From: JBCCOW01 sp038749105
Lineage (GTDB): Bacteria > Planctomycetota > Phycisphaerae > Phycisphaerales > Phycisphaeraceae
DNA: 64,000 nucleotides
Direction of reading: 5' to 3'
Assembly: GCA_038749105.1 (NCBI GenBank)
Contig: JBCDIM010000016.1
Location: 1 to 64,000, forward strand
Program-made: the position numbers and the translations under genes
Shown here: positions 1-8,726 of the stretch, one piece after another
Layout: every line of letters begins with the position of its first letter
Position numbering within the stretch: position 1 is the stretch's first letter
The notes under the pieces: model-generated
Databases searched by the model: none
What the model saw: only the letters and a program-made list of their open reading frames with translations
Told to the model about the DNA's origin: nothing

Positions 1-2405
1 CACCCGCCCACCCCTCCAGACTCAACGCCGAGTTCGAGCAACTCCTCCACGGCCAATCCGTCACCGGCGATCTCTCCCTCACCACTTCCACCCGACTCCG
101 CGACGCCAAGAACCTGGACCCTCCATCCGTCCAACTCCTGCTCAACCGCACCCCGGTCGCCACTCAGACCACCCTTAACCCCACCTTCCACGTCCCTCAC
201 CAACTCCTCAAAGAGGGGCCAAACACGCTCCAACTCCGCATCGAGCATCCCAAGGCCGGCCACAGCACCAGTACCACGCACACCGTCAACGCCTTAACCC
301 TCAAGGACGACTATCCCACAGACCCCAAGCCCACAGCCACGGCCCGTTTCTCTGTGACCGACCCCCGATGGGATGGGCCGAAACCGACGCGGGACCCCCG
401 AGCCGGGAACCCGGTCACTTTCGCGTTCCACGCAAACGGGCGGGCCACACTCAATCTGCCCCCCGAGCTCGAAGGCCGATTCGAGCTCGTGCTCGACGCA
501 CGCGGAGACCATTTCCAAGGCCCACCGCTCGCCGAAGCCACGCTCGCGCGGCAGGCCGATCAACGTGTACTCGAGCCGCTGCCGATCGACCGCCAATACC
601 ACAACCATCACGCGGGCCAGATCGTGCTCCAACGCGGCGCCAAAAGCCTCACGATCGCCTTCGCGAACGACCTGTACGACGCGGAGTCCAAGGGCGATCG
701 CAACCTCTACCTCCGGGCGGTCGAGCTCCGCCCCGTCCGCCGCCCCGACACCACGCCACCCGACGGCACTGTGGTGTACCCCAAGCCTGATGCCCTGCTT
801 GCCGTCGCGGACGCCGTCGTCGTCGATGTCCGCGAGAACCGCAGACTCCGCGAAGCGGAGATCCTCCTAAACGGCAAGCCTACCGGGCTGATCTTCGCCA
901 CCCCGACGACCCAGGCTCGCCATCTCCTGCCCCTGCCCCTGCGCGGCATCCCCAACGGCACGCACACCCTGGCGATCCGGCTCACCGACCACGCCGGCAA
1001 CACAAGCACCACCCCTACCGTCAGCGTCCAGACCCGTCAGGGCCCAACCGACCAGCCCACCACCTACCAGCTGGCGGTGCACCTGCTCAATCGCTTCGCC
1101 TTCGGGCCCGATCCCCAACAGCTCGCCGACCTGCTCGCCCTCGGCACCGAAGCCTACCTCCGCCAACAGCTCACCCACACCCCCGAGAACCCCGACCATC
1201 TCGCTGCGCAGCGAGCCGCCCGGTCCCGCTTCCCCGATTTTGGCAACCACCAGCACCTCATCGCCCGCGGCCTCGCCGCTCCACTGCAGTCACGCCAGCC
1301 CGTCCGGCACCGCTTCACCCTCTTCATCAAGAACCACTTCAACACCTGGATCCGCAAGGTCGGCGGCGACCGCAAGGCCAAAGAGGCCCAACGCTTCGCC
1401 GAGCTCGGACCCGCACCGTTCATCGACCTGCTCCTGGCCTCCGCCAAGTCGCCAGCCATGCTCAACTACCTCGATCAACAGAGCTCGCGCGGCAAACGCA
1501 TCAACGAGAACTACGCCCGGGAGCTGCTCGAGCTCCACACCGTCGGCGTCCACGGCGGCTACACCCAGGAAGACGTCACCACCCTCGCCCACGCCCTGCC
1601 CGGCTGGACCACCACCTCCGGCGGGCAGTACGCCCCGATCGTCTTCCGCTTCGACCCGGTCCAGTCTTCGCCGGACGGCCGTCGCGTCTTCGGCTTCCGG
1701 CTCGATGAGGCCACGCCCGCCTTCCGATACGAACGGGCCCTGCGTATCTTCCGCATGCTCGCCCGCCACCCCCAGACCGCCCGCTACCTCGCCACCAAGC
1801 TCGCCGAACACTACACCCAGGCCCCCGCCGACCCGGCGCTCATCGACCACCTCGCCCACACCTTCCATACCAGCGGCGGCGACACCGCCGAGATGCTCAT
1901 CGCACTGGCCCTGCATCCTGCATTTCGCCAAGCGATTGATGCCCCACGCCTGGCCCACCCTTTCCCGTTTGCCCTAGGCCTCGGCCGCGCCGTCCAGACC
2001 CTCGACCCCTACCCCCTTGACCGATACCTCAACGCCACCGGCACCCGGCTCTTCGACCGCGAAACACCCGACGGCTACCCCGATACAGACCCCGATTACG
2101 CCGACTCCAACGCCTTCACCCAACGCTGGAGATTCGCCTACGCCCTCCGATACCTCCTAGCCAACACCATCCCCGCAACCCTCCGCGATCCCCCCCAGAA
2201 CGCCAAGCCCGGCTCCCCCGAGCACGCTGCCTGGGCGGACCGCCTGATCGACCTGCTCGCACTCCGCGTCACCGGCCAACCCCTAGGCCCGCGGTCACAC
2301 GCCGCCGCAGAAAAACTCCTGGCCGCCTCCACATCCACCGGTTACAACCGGCTGACAACGCTCGCCACCTTCATCGCCCAGACCCCAGAAGCCTCCCTAC
2401 GCTGA
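1..2405 (+). CDS. DUF1800 domain protein, 5' end outside window
   Basis: The reading frame is open from base 3, so the gene begins upstream of the window. A GTG at 354 that could pass for a start lies inside coding sequence: the codons before it translate into convincing Ig-like/beta-rich protein (for example LNAEFEQLLHG and LLKEGPNTLQLRIEHP). The N-terminal visible part contains at least two beta-sandwich or carbohydrate-binding-like stretches, with an Ig-like repeat around 735-1050. The DUF1800 domain starts near 1070 (LLNRFAFGPDP) and carries the family motifs INENYARELLELHTVG and YTQEDVTTLAHAL. DUF1800 proteins are almost always encoded beside a DUF1501 protein, as here (next gene 63 bp downstream). 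Their function is unknown; they are probably exported. The right part of the gene is secure, the missing N-terminus cannot be judged. Confidence 0.88.
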   Translation, partial: PAHPSRLNAEFEQLLHGQSVTGDLSLTTSTRLRDAKNLDPPSVQLLLNRTPVATQTTLNPTFHVPHQLLKEGPNTLQLRIEHPKAGHSTSTTHTVNALTLKDDYPTDPKPTATARFSVTDPRWDGPKPTRDPRAGNPVTFAFHANGRATLNLPPELEGRFELVLDARGDHFQGPPLAEATLARQADQRVLEPLPIDRQYHNHHAGQIVLQRGAKSLTIAFANDLYDAESKGDRNLYLRAVELRPVRRPDTTPPDGTVVYPKPDALLAVADAVVVDVRENRRLREAEILLNGKPTGLIFATPTTQARHLLPLPLRGIPNGTHTLAIRLTDHAGNTSTTPTVSVQTRQGPTDQPTTYQLAVHLLNRFAFGPDPQQLADLLALGTEAYLRQQLTHTPENPDHLAAQRAARSRFPDFGNHQHLIARGLAAPLQSRQPVRHRFTLFIKNHFNTWIRKVGGDRKAKEAQRFAELGPAPFIDLLLASAKSPAMLNYLDQQSSRGKRINENYARELLELHTVGVHGGYTQEDVTTLAHALPGWTTTSGGQYAPIVFRFDPVQSSPDGRRVFGFRLDEATPAFRYERALRIFRMLARHPQTARYLATKLAEHYTQAPADPALIDHLAHTFHTSGGDTAEMLIALALHPAFRQAIDAPRLAHPFPFALGLGRAVQTLDPYPLDRYLNATGTRLFDRETPDGYPDTDPDYADSNAFTQRWRFAYALRYLLANTIPATLRDPPQNAKPGSPEHAAWADRLIDLLALRVTGQPLGPRSHAAAEKLLAASTSTGYNRLTTLATFIAQTPEASLR

Positions 2406-2468
2406 CACGTCCCGGCCCACGCATCGGCCCGATCACACCGCCACCCAGTCCCTAACCCGCTGCCAACC

Positions 2469-3776
2469 ATGCCTATCTCCCGCCGCTTCTTCCTCCAGTC
2501 TTCCGGTGCCATGGCCGCCTACCTCGGCGTGACCCCGCTCACCGCCCTCGCCGAGCCCGTTGCACAGCTCGCCGCCAAACCCAACCCCGTGGCCGAAGGC
2601 AAGACCCTCGTGGTCATCTTCCTCCGCGGCGGTATCGACGGCCTCAACCTGATCGTCCCCTACGCCGACCCGGGCTATGCCAAGCTCCGCAAAGACCTGC
2701 TCATCAAACGGCCCGGCCAAGAGAACGGCTGCATCGACCTCGACGGCTATTTCGGCCTCCACCCCCGTGCCAAGGCGCTCATGCCCCTCTTCGATCAGGG
2801 CACCGCCGTCGCCGCCCAGGCCGTCGGGTATCCCCACAACACCCGCTCCCACTTCGAGGAGCAAGACCGCTGGGAGACCGGCGTGGTCGGCAATACCCTC
2901 GGGGCCGACGGCTGGCTCAATCGGCACCTGTTGACCTCCACCGGGCGCGGCCCGGTCCGCGCTGTCGCCATCGGGCCCACCCTGCCCCGCATCCTCCGTG
3001 GTGACGCCCCCGCCTTCGCCATCCGCGGCCTGACCGACCTCGGGCTTCCGCAGAACGCCGACACCGACGCCGTCGCCGCGGCCCTGGAACACGCCTACCA
3101 CGTCGATCCGACCGTCCACGCCGATCCCGCCCAGGAAGCCCGGCAGCTCGTCCAGCAGACCGGGGCGGAGACCCTCGAAGCCCTCCGCCTGATCCGCCAG
3201 GTGACCGAACAGGACTACACCCCCGCGGCCACCTACCCCGAAAAAAACCCGCTCTCCAGCCCGCTCGCCTCCGCGGCCCGCCTCATCAAAGCCAACATCG
3301 GCGTCGAGATCATCGAGCTCGACTACGGCGGCTGGGACACCCACCGCAACCAGGGCGTGGGCATCCAGGGCGGCTACGGCGACCGCCTCCAACGCCTCGC
3401 CAACGCCCTGGCCGCCTTCACCGAAGACCTCGGGCCGCAGCTCGACAACACCCTCATCCTCACCCTCTCCGACTTCGGCCGAACCGCTGCCCAGAACGGC
3501 TCACGCGGCACCGACCACGGCTGGGCTAACGCCATGCTCGCCCTCGGCGGACCCGTCGCCAACGCCGGCGAACCCACCGGCATCAAGCAACGCCGAAAGG
3601 TCCTCACCGATTGGCCCGGCCTGCTCCCCGAACAGCTCCACCAGAAACGCGACCTCCAGCACACCACCGACTTCCGCGACGTCCTCGCCGAGGTCGTCGG
3701 CACCCACCTCGGCAACCCCAACCTCACCAGGGTCATCCCCGGCCGCGAGTTCAGCCCCGTCGGCCTCGTCGCATGA
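2469..3776 (+). CDS. DUF1501 family secreted protein (Tat signal)
   Basis: 435 residues, starting at ATG 2469. The N-terminus has a twin-arginine signal (SRRFFLQSSGAMAAYLG), so folded export is expected. The body is typical DUF1501, a sulfatase/alkaline-phosphatase-like fold: VVIFLRGGIDGLNLIVPY near the start, YGGWDTHRNQ in the middle and LSDFGRTAAQNGSRGTDHGWAN toward the end, where family metal or active-site residues lie. It follows the DUF1800 gene by 63 bp and is probably co-transcribed with it. DUF1501/DUF1800 pairs are abundant in Planctomycetota. The substrate is unknown. Confidence 0.9.
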   Translation: MPISRRFFLQSSGAMAAYLGVTPLTALAEPVAQLAAKPNPVAEGKTLVVIFLRGGIDGLNLIVPYADPGYAKLRKDLLIKRPGQENGCIDLDGYFGLHPRAKALMPLFDQGTAVAAQAVGYPHNTRSHFEEQDRWETGVVGNTLGADGWLNRHLLTSTGRGPVRAVAIGPTLPRILRGDAPAFAIRGLTDLGLPQNADTDAVAAALEHAYHVDPTVHADPAQEARQLVQQTGAETLEALRLIRQVTEQDYTPAATYPEKNPLSSPLASAARLIKANIGVEIIELDYGGWDTHRNQGVGIQGGYGDRLQRLANALAAFTEDLGPQLDNTLILTLSDFGRTAAQNGSRGTDHGWANAMLALGGPVANAGEPTGIKQRRKVLTDWPGLLPEQLHQKRDLQHTTDFRDVLAEVVGTHLGNPNLTRVIPGREFSPVGLVA

Positions 3777-3783
3777 CTTGCTT

Positions 3784-3898
3784 GCCGCAAAGAAGCGCAG
3801 AGCGCGCAGAATCCAGAATCTGAATTTCAATCGATAGGCGTACCCGTTGTTTGCCGTTCAATGGGTTTGCTTTTGCGTTTTCTAAGCTTCTTTGCGGC
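3784..3898. repeat. inverted repeat between convergent genes
   Basis: GCCGCAAAGAAGC at 3784-3796 is repeated as its exact reverse complement at 3886-3898, with about 90 bp between the arms. The arms sit just after the stop of the upstream DUF1501 gene and just before the end of the oppositely oriented DUF1501 gene. The spacer contains AGAATCCAGAATCTGAATTT, a low-complexity stretch resembling the one at 14506-14600. A bidirectional termination or intergenic repeat role is inference. Confidence 0.55.
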
Positions 3899-3908
3899 GA
3901 AAAAACGC

Positions 3909-5237
3909 CTAAACCCCGCGGCGGATGACGCCCGGCGTCTTGAAGCGTCCCGCGACCGCGGCGCTTGCGTCCATCCGCATCCAGTTCTCCAGCAGGTCGG
4001 TGTAGACGCCGCGGAAGTCGGTGTGGTGGATGAGGTCGCCCTGGTCGAGTTTGGTGAGCGACGGGTGCGCGCCGTGGAGGCCGGGCTTGACCGCATTGCC
4101 GAACACGAAGACGGGGCCGGCCGCGCCGTGGTCCGTGCCCGCCGAGGCGTTCTCGCGGAGCCGTCGGCCAAACTCGGAGAAGGCCACGGTGACCACACGG
4201 TCGGCGTGGCCCGTGTTGGTCATCTCGGTCTGGAAAGCCTTGACCGCCTGAGCGAACTCGCGGAGCAGGTTGGTATGACGGTTGCCCTGCCCGGCGTGGG
4301 TGTCGAAGCCGCCCATGCCGACGTAGTAGACCCGAGTGGGCAGCTCGGACTTGATCATGCCCGCGACGCTGCGGAGCTGTCGGCCGAGCCCCGTGGCGGG
4401 GAACCGGGTGTTGGTCTTGGCCTCGGACGCCTTGCGCAGGCGAGAGGAGGCGGCCTGGGCGTCCATCGCGGTGCGGCGGACGAAGGACGCGGGGTCGTCT
4501 AGCCGGCGGAGCGATTGAGGCGCATCGCTGAGCTCGCCGTAGGCAGCCGAGACGCTGTCGTCGAGGTCGTGGCCGGCCCACCGGAAGGTCCGCGGCGTGT
4601 CGAAGCTCACCGGCTGGATTGATCGGCCCACTGTGGCGAGCTGCGACTGCCCCGCCAGCGCGACCACCGCCACGCCCGCGTCCGGGTCGGTCGGCTTGAT
4701 CGCGCCATCCATCGCCTTGCCGATCCAGCCCTTGCCGCGGTCGGCCCCGGCCGGATCGATCGTGCCCTGCTGCCAGATGTCCATCGACTTGAAGTGCGAG
4801 CGGTTCGGGTTGGGGTAGCCCACGCCCTGCAGGATCGCGGCCTGCCCGGTGTCGATCAGCTCACCGATCGGTGAAAGGGTGGGGTGCAGCCCGATGCCAT
4901 CGACCCCAACGAGCTTGATGGCTTCGCCTTCGGTGACGTTCAGGTGCGGCCTTGCACGGTGGTAGTTGTCGTCACCAAAAGGCACGACGGTGTTGAGACC
5001 ATCATTGCCGCCGGAGAGCTGGATGACCACGAGCACACGGTGATCGACGCCGCCGGGCGTGCTCGAGAGACGCATGGTGGTGTCGGCCAGCGCCGAACCG
5101 GTTCGGCCGAGGAACGCCGGCGCGGTCGCCGCCGTGGAGAGCAGCGCGAGCGAGCCGCCGAGGAAGCGCCGACGGGTGTAGGCCCCAGGAACGGACTCGG
5201 GTGTGTCGGTCGAGAGTGGGTGGTAGTGGTCACACAT
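3909..5237 (-). CDS. DUF1501 family secreted protein (Tat signal), second copy
   Basis: 442 residues from ATG 5237. It has a twin-arginine motif and hydrophobic core (TRRRFLGGSLALLSTAATAP), so Tat export is expected. DUF1501 landmarks are VVIQLSGGNDGLNTVVPFGDDNY, MGGFDTHAGQGNRH and FSEFGRRLRENASAGTDHGAAG. It is clearly paralogous to the gene at 2469-3776 but distant in sequence. The start lies 32 bp after the DUF1800 gene on the same strand, so the two form an operon. Function is unknown. Confidence 0.9.
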   Translation of the reverse strand: MCDHYHPLSTDTPESVPGAYTRRRFLGGSLALLSTAATAPAFLGRTGSALADTTMRLSSTPGGVDHRVLVVIQLSGGNDGLNTVVPFGDDNYHRARPHLNVTEGEAIKLVGVDGIGLHPTLSPIGELIDTGQAAILQGVGYPNPNRSHFKSMDIWQQGTIDPAGADRGKGWIGKAMDGAIKPTDPDAGVAVVALAGQSQLATVGRSIQPVSFDTPRTFRWAGHDLDDSVSAAYGELSDAPQSLRRLDDPASFVRRTAMDAQAASSRLRKASEAKTNTRFPATGLGRQLRSVAGMIKSELPTRVYYVGMGGFDTHAGQGNRHTNLLREFAQAVKAFQTEMTNTGHADRVVTVAFSEFGRRLRENASAGTDHGAAGPVFVFGNAVKPGLHGAHPSLTKLDQGDLIHHTDFRGVYTDLLENWMRMDASAAVAGRFKTPGVIRRGV

Positions 5238-5268
5238 GATTAAGCCTTTGGCTGCCAGCGACTCACGG

Positions 5269-6777
5269 CTAGCACAACTGATACTCGGGCATCGCGGTCA
5301 TCAGGGTCAGCGTCTTCACGAGCGTTTCGCGGTCGGCGACCTTGCCGGTCTCCGTGCGCTGCCGGATCAGCTCGACCAGCGGGACCCGACGGTCCCGCTC
5401 GACCGCGGGGCCGAGCAGGGCGTCGGCGAGGTGATCGACCACCGACGCGGCATCGGCACGCTGCCGATCGGTGAGCCCCGCGAGCAGCGGCGTCGGATCG
5501 TAGTCCTTCCGCGCCTTGGCGTTGCGGCGTGTCGGGTCGTGCCCGGTGATGAGGTAGATCGCCAGGTTCTGCCGCATGAACATCGTCGAGGTATTGATCC
5601 ACGAACGCCCGCCGTCCCAGCCCGCGACGCTCGGCGGCTCGAAAAGGGCTTGACCCATCTTCGACATCGCGGTCACCAGGATCGCCATCGACCGGTTCGG
5701 CGTGCCCAGCGACCGCGCGGCCCCGGCGACGAGGTGGGCCGGGCTCTTGATCTTGTTCCCGATCGCGTCGCGGTCGTAGAACATCCGCGACTTGAACAGG
5801 GTCTCAAGCGTCTGCCCGACGTGGTACGTGTTGCGGAGCAGTTCATCGCCGAGGGTGTTGACCGCCTTGGCGTGATCACTCGGCAGCAGGTCGAGGTACT
5901 CGGGGACGTCGGCGACGTAATGCCGGTAGAGCTTGAGCGCGATGTAGCGGGAGGTCACCTTCTGCTTGAGCAGGAGTTGGACGAAGGAGTCGCCGTCGAA
6001 GTCGTCGGTTTTGCCGAGGATGGTCTTATCGCCGCCGTCGTGCACGAGCCGGCGGAACTCGAAGTCGTTGTCGAAGCGGTGGTATCCGGTCAGGGCGCGG
6101 GCGGCTTCCTTGATGTCATCCTCGGTGTACTGGCCTTCGCCGAGCGTGAAGAGCTCCATGAACTCGCGGGCCAGGTTCTCGTTGGGGCGTCGGCGGATGT
6201 TCCGGTCGTTGTTCAGGAACAGGATCATCGCCGGGTCGCGGACCATGGCCTTGGCGAGGTCGGCGAAGGAGGCGTTCCCGAAGGCACGGAACGTCTGCTG
6301 CTGGCGGTACATGAGGTAAGCGTCGCGGATGTCGCGGTGCCGGGTGGCAAAGTGGCCATGCCAGAGCAGGACGCGCTTCTCCTCAGCGGGGCGGGGCGTG
6401 TCGATCATCCGCTGGACCCACCAGCGCTGGAGCTGTGTGAACATCCGGCGGTCCTCGCCGAACGCCTCGACTTTTCGCCGCTGGAACGCGTCGACCGTTG
6501 CCTCGTCACCCGCCCGGCGGGCCTTGCGGACTTCCGCCCGCTCCTCGGCGGTCCGCGGCCGGATGATGTCCGGATCGGCGTCGAAATCGCTCAGCCCCGA
6601 GGCATCGACCGACTCGTACCGGGCCAGCCGTTTGGCGGCTTCGTCGAGCCCAAGCCCGTGAAGCTCAGCGATGTCGGCGGGGCTGCCGCCGGTGCCGGCC
6701 CGCTCGAGCAGGTGGCGGGCCATCGTGGGGGTGAAAAAGCGCTTCGGGATGGGCGAGAGGGATGAGGAGATCGCCAT
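5269..6777 (-). CDS. DUF1800 domain protein, second copy
   Basis: 502 residues from ATG 6777. It is a compact DUF1800 protein without the long N-terminal beta-rich region of the copy at the left edge. Landmarks are ARHLLERAGTGGSPADI near the start, NENLAREFMELFTLGEGQYTEDDIKEAARALTGY in the middle and FEPPSVAGWDGGRSWINTSTM toward the end. It is the first gene of a DUF1800-DUF1501 operon that mirrors the pair at 1-3776. No clear signal peptide is seen. Confidence 0.9.
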   Translation of the reverse strand: MAISSSLSPIPKRFFTPTMARHLLERAGTGGSPADIAELHGLGLDEAAKRLARYESVDASGLSDFDADPDIIRPRTAEERAEVRKARRAGDEATVDAFQRRKVEAFGEDRRMFTQLQRWWVQRMIDTPRPAEEKRVLLWHGHFATRHRDIRDAYLMYRQQQTFRAFGNASFADLAKAMVRDPAMILFLNNDRNIRRRPNENLAREFMELFTLGEGQYTEDDIKEAARALTGYHRFDNDFEFRRLVHDGGDKTILGKTDDFDGDSFVQLLLKQKVTSRYIALKLYRHYVADVPEYLDLLPSDHAKAVNTLGDELLRNTYHVGQTLETLFKSRMFYDRDAIGNKIKSPAHLVAGAARSLGTPNRSMAILVTAMSKMGQALFEPPSVAGWDGGRSWINTSTMFMRQNLAIYLITGHDPTRRNAKARKDYDPTPLLAGLTDRQRADAASVVDHLADALLGPAVERDRRVPLVELIRQRTETGKVADRETLVKTLTLMTAMPEYQLC

Positions 6778-6887
6778 GATAGAGAAAACGAGGAGTTCAG
6801 ACCGCTATTGCATCGTACCATACATTAGTTAACATTTAATTCCAAACGAGCCGTAAGAACAATTCTGAGCTGGCTTTGTGTCCATCT

Positions 6888-8597
6888 TTAACCCGAGAAT
6901 GTGGGCCGAACGAGGCCGGCGTGGGTGTCGGCGGGGCTCGCGCCCCCCTCGCGGTGGACCGGCAGCCGGACCTCAAATGTCGTGCCCCGCCCGGGTTCCG
7001 ACGCGACGCTGATCTTGCCCTGGTGCTCGTCCACAATCTTCTGGGTCACGACCAGGCCCAAACCCGTCCCGCCGTAGCCCTTGGTGGAGTGGAACGGCTC
7101 AAACAACCGGTCGCGGACCTGAGGGCTCATGCCTTCGCCATTGTCCGTCACCCGGATCACCACCTCACCGGCCCCGTCCTCGCCGCCACCGGACGGGTCG
7201 AACTGCAGCGAAGTGGTGACCGCCCCGGCCTCCGGCTCGCAGGCGTCCAGCGCGTTGCTCACCAGGTTCAGCACCGCCTGGTGGATGCCCGATGCCTGCA
7301 CCGGGGCGGGCGGGACATCGTCGTCGTTGTCCAGGATCAGCGCGACCTTCTTCGTGTCGAACTGCTTCTGGATCAGTGCGACGACCTCTTCCAGGATCGG
7401 CTGGATGCTCTGCAGGTCGAGCTCGGGCTTGCGCTGCTTGGAGAACTGCAGCATGTTCATGGTCAGTTCGTAGATGCGCTCGAGATTGCGGGCGACGATC
7501 TCCCAGCCGTTGTTGACGACTTGCAGGTTGGACTTGCGGAGGCCGAGTTCGACGACGTCGGCGCCGCCGCGCATGCCCTGCAGGATGTTCTTGATCGAGT
7601 GCGACAGCGACGCAACCGTCTGGCCCACCGCAGCAAGCCGTTCAGCCCGGACGCGGGCATCGACCAGCCGGAGGTTCGCCAGCGCCAGCCCGGTCTGCAC
7701 GCCGATCGCGGTGAGCAGGTTGAGCTGGTCATCGGTGTAGGTGTAGTTGGCGATCGTAGAGTCGAGGTGGATGACGCCGTAGATCAGGTCTTTGTAGGTG
7801 ATGGGCACGCACATCGCGGAGCGGATGCCGTAGGCCTGGACCGAGTCGCCCGTGCCGAAGCGGGTGTCGGTCATCGCGTTGGACGTGAGCACGCCCATGC
7901 GTTTGCGGGTCACGTACTTCACGATCGTTCGGCTATACGTGATCGGCGCCTTCGCGTCGGTGTCCACGCCGCCCGCGCCGACCAGGCGACGCCGGACCGT
8001 GACCGGCTCGAGCTTGCTGTCGGAGTCGCGCGGGTTGTCGTAGAGCAGGATGAACGCGCGGTCGGCAGAGAAGTACTCGTACACCACATCCAACACCCGC
8101 TCGTAGAGCTGCTGCTTGTCTGCGGTGCTGCCGATGGTCGCCAACAGCTCATACATCACCGTGAGCTGGAACTGGGCCGACATCGACGGCTCGGGGGAGG
8201 ACATCACCATCGAATCCTCGTTGGCGGCCACCGACGACTCGAGGTTGACCTCGATCTCGCCCTTGCCCGCCCCGCGGACCTGCCCCTGCAGCGGGTTCTT
8301 GACCTGGCCCTCACCGAACACGATCAGCGAGTTGCCCACCCGGACCTGATCGCCGGCCCGGAGCCGCCTCGGCTCACCCACACGCACACCGTTGACGAAC
8401 GTGCCGTTGGCGGAGCCCAGGTCGTTGATGGACCACAGGCCGTGGCCGTTGGGCGTCAGCTCGGCATGGCGGCGGGAGATCGTCTGGTCGGCCAGCTGGA
8501 TCGCTTCGGAGCTCCGCCCGAGCAGCTGCGGCTCGTGGTCGGGCATCTCGATGCGTCGGCCCTTGTCGGGGCCCTGGATGACAGTGAGGACGAGCAT
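6888..8597 (-). CDS. FHA-GAF sensor histidine kinase
   Basis: 569 residues. I take ATG 8597 as the start because GAGGGT lies 5 nt upstream; an in-frame TTG at 8609 is possible. Domains in order are an FHA domain at about 1-95 (LLGRSSEAIQL, SRRHAEL, LGSANGTFVNG), which binds phosphothreonine peptides, a GAF domain at about 150-310, a dimerisation helix with phospho-acceptor His near residue 333 (SLSHSIKNIL), and a HATPase domain with N box (LNLVSNALDACE), G1 (DNGEGMS) and G2 (GTGLGLVV). There is no membrane segment, so it is cytosolic. FHA placed ahead of a two-component kinase suggests crosstalk with Ser/Thr phosphorylation. No cognate regulator is adjacent; the HTH-REC gene at 14601 is the nearest full response regulator. 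Confidence 0.9.
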   Translation of the reverse strand: MLVLTVIQGPDKGRRIEMPDHEPQLLGRSSEAIQLADQTISRRHAELTPNGHGLWSINDLGSANGTFVNGVRVGEPRRLRAGDQVRVGNSLIVFGEGQVKNPLQGQVRGAGKGEIEVNLESSVAANEDSMVMSSPEPSMSAQFQLTVMYELLATIGSTADKQQLYERVLDVVYEYFSADRAFILLYDNPRDSDSKLEPVTVRRRLVGAGGVDTDAKAPITYSRTIVKYVTRKRMGVLTSNAMTDTRFGTGDSVQAYGIRSAMCVPITYKDLIYGVIHLDSTIANYTYTDDQLNLLTAIGVQTGLALANLRLVDARVRAERLAAVGQTVASLSHSIKNILQGMRGGADVVELGLRKSNLQVVNNGWEIVARNLERIYELTMNMLQFSKQRKPELDLQSIQPILEEVVALIQKQFDTKKVALILDNDDDVPPAPVQASGIHQAVLNLVSNALDACEPEAGAVTTSLQFDPSGGGEDGAGEVVIRVTDNGEGMSPQVRDRLFEPFHSTKGYGGTGLGLVVTQKIVDEHQGKISVASEPGRGTTFEVRLPVHREGGASPADTHAGLVRPTFSG

Positions 8598-8623
8598 AAA
8601 AACCCTCAAGGCGTATTGGAACC

Positions 8624-8648
8624 GGCGAGCCGGCCCGTGTCGGGCCGG
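8624..8648 (+). repeat. palindromic repeat family B, copy 1
   Basis: 25-nt element beginning GGCGAGCCGG, followed by CCCGTGTCGGGCCGG, which forms a hairpin. It is one half of a head-to-head pair with 8666-8690 in the gap between argH and the FHA kinase gene. Confidence 0.65.
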
Positions 8649-8665
8649 AGTGTGCGGGCGGTTGG

Positions 8666-8690
8666 CCGGGGCGACACGCCCCGGCTCGCC
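8666..8690 (-). repeat. palindromic repeat family B, copy 2 (inverted)
   Basis: On the minus strand this copy reads GGCGAGCCGG then GGCGTGTCGCCCCGG. Relative to copy 1 the stem changes from CC/GG to GG/CC, so pairing is kept. The two copies together form a larger inverted repeat in the 117-bp gap. Confidence 0.65.
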
Positions 8691-8726
8691 GACGAGAACA
8701 CTCCTGAACGCATCGATGATACCGGG

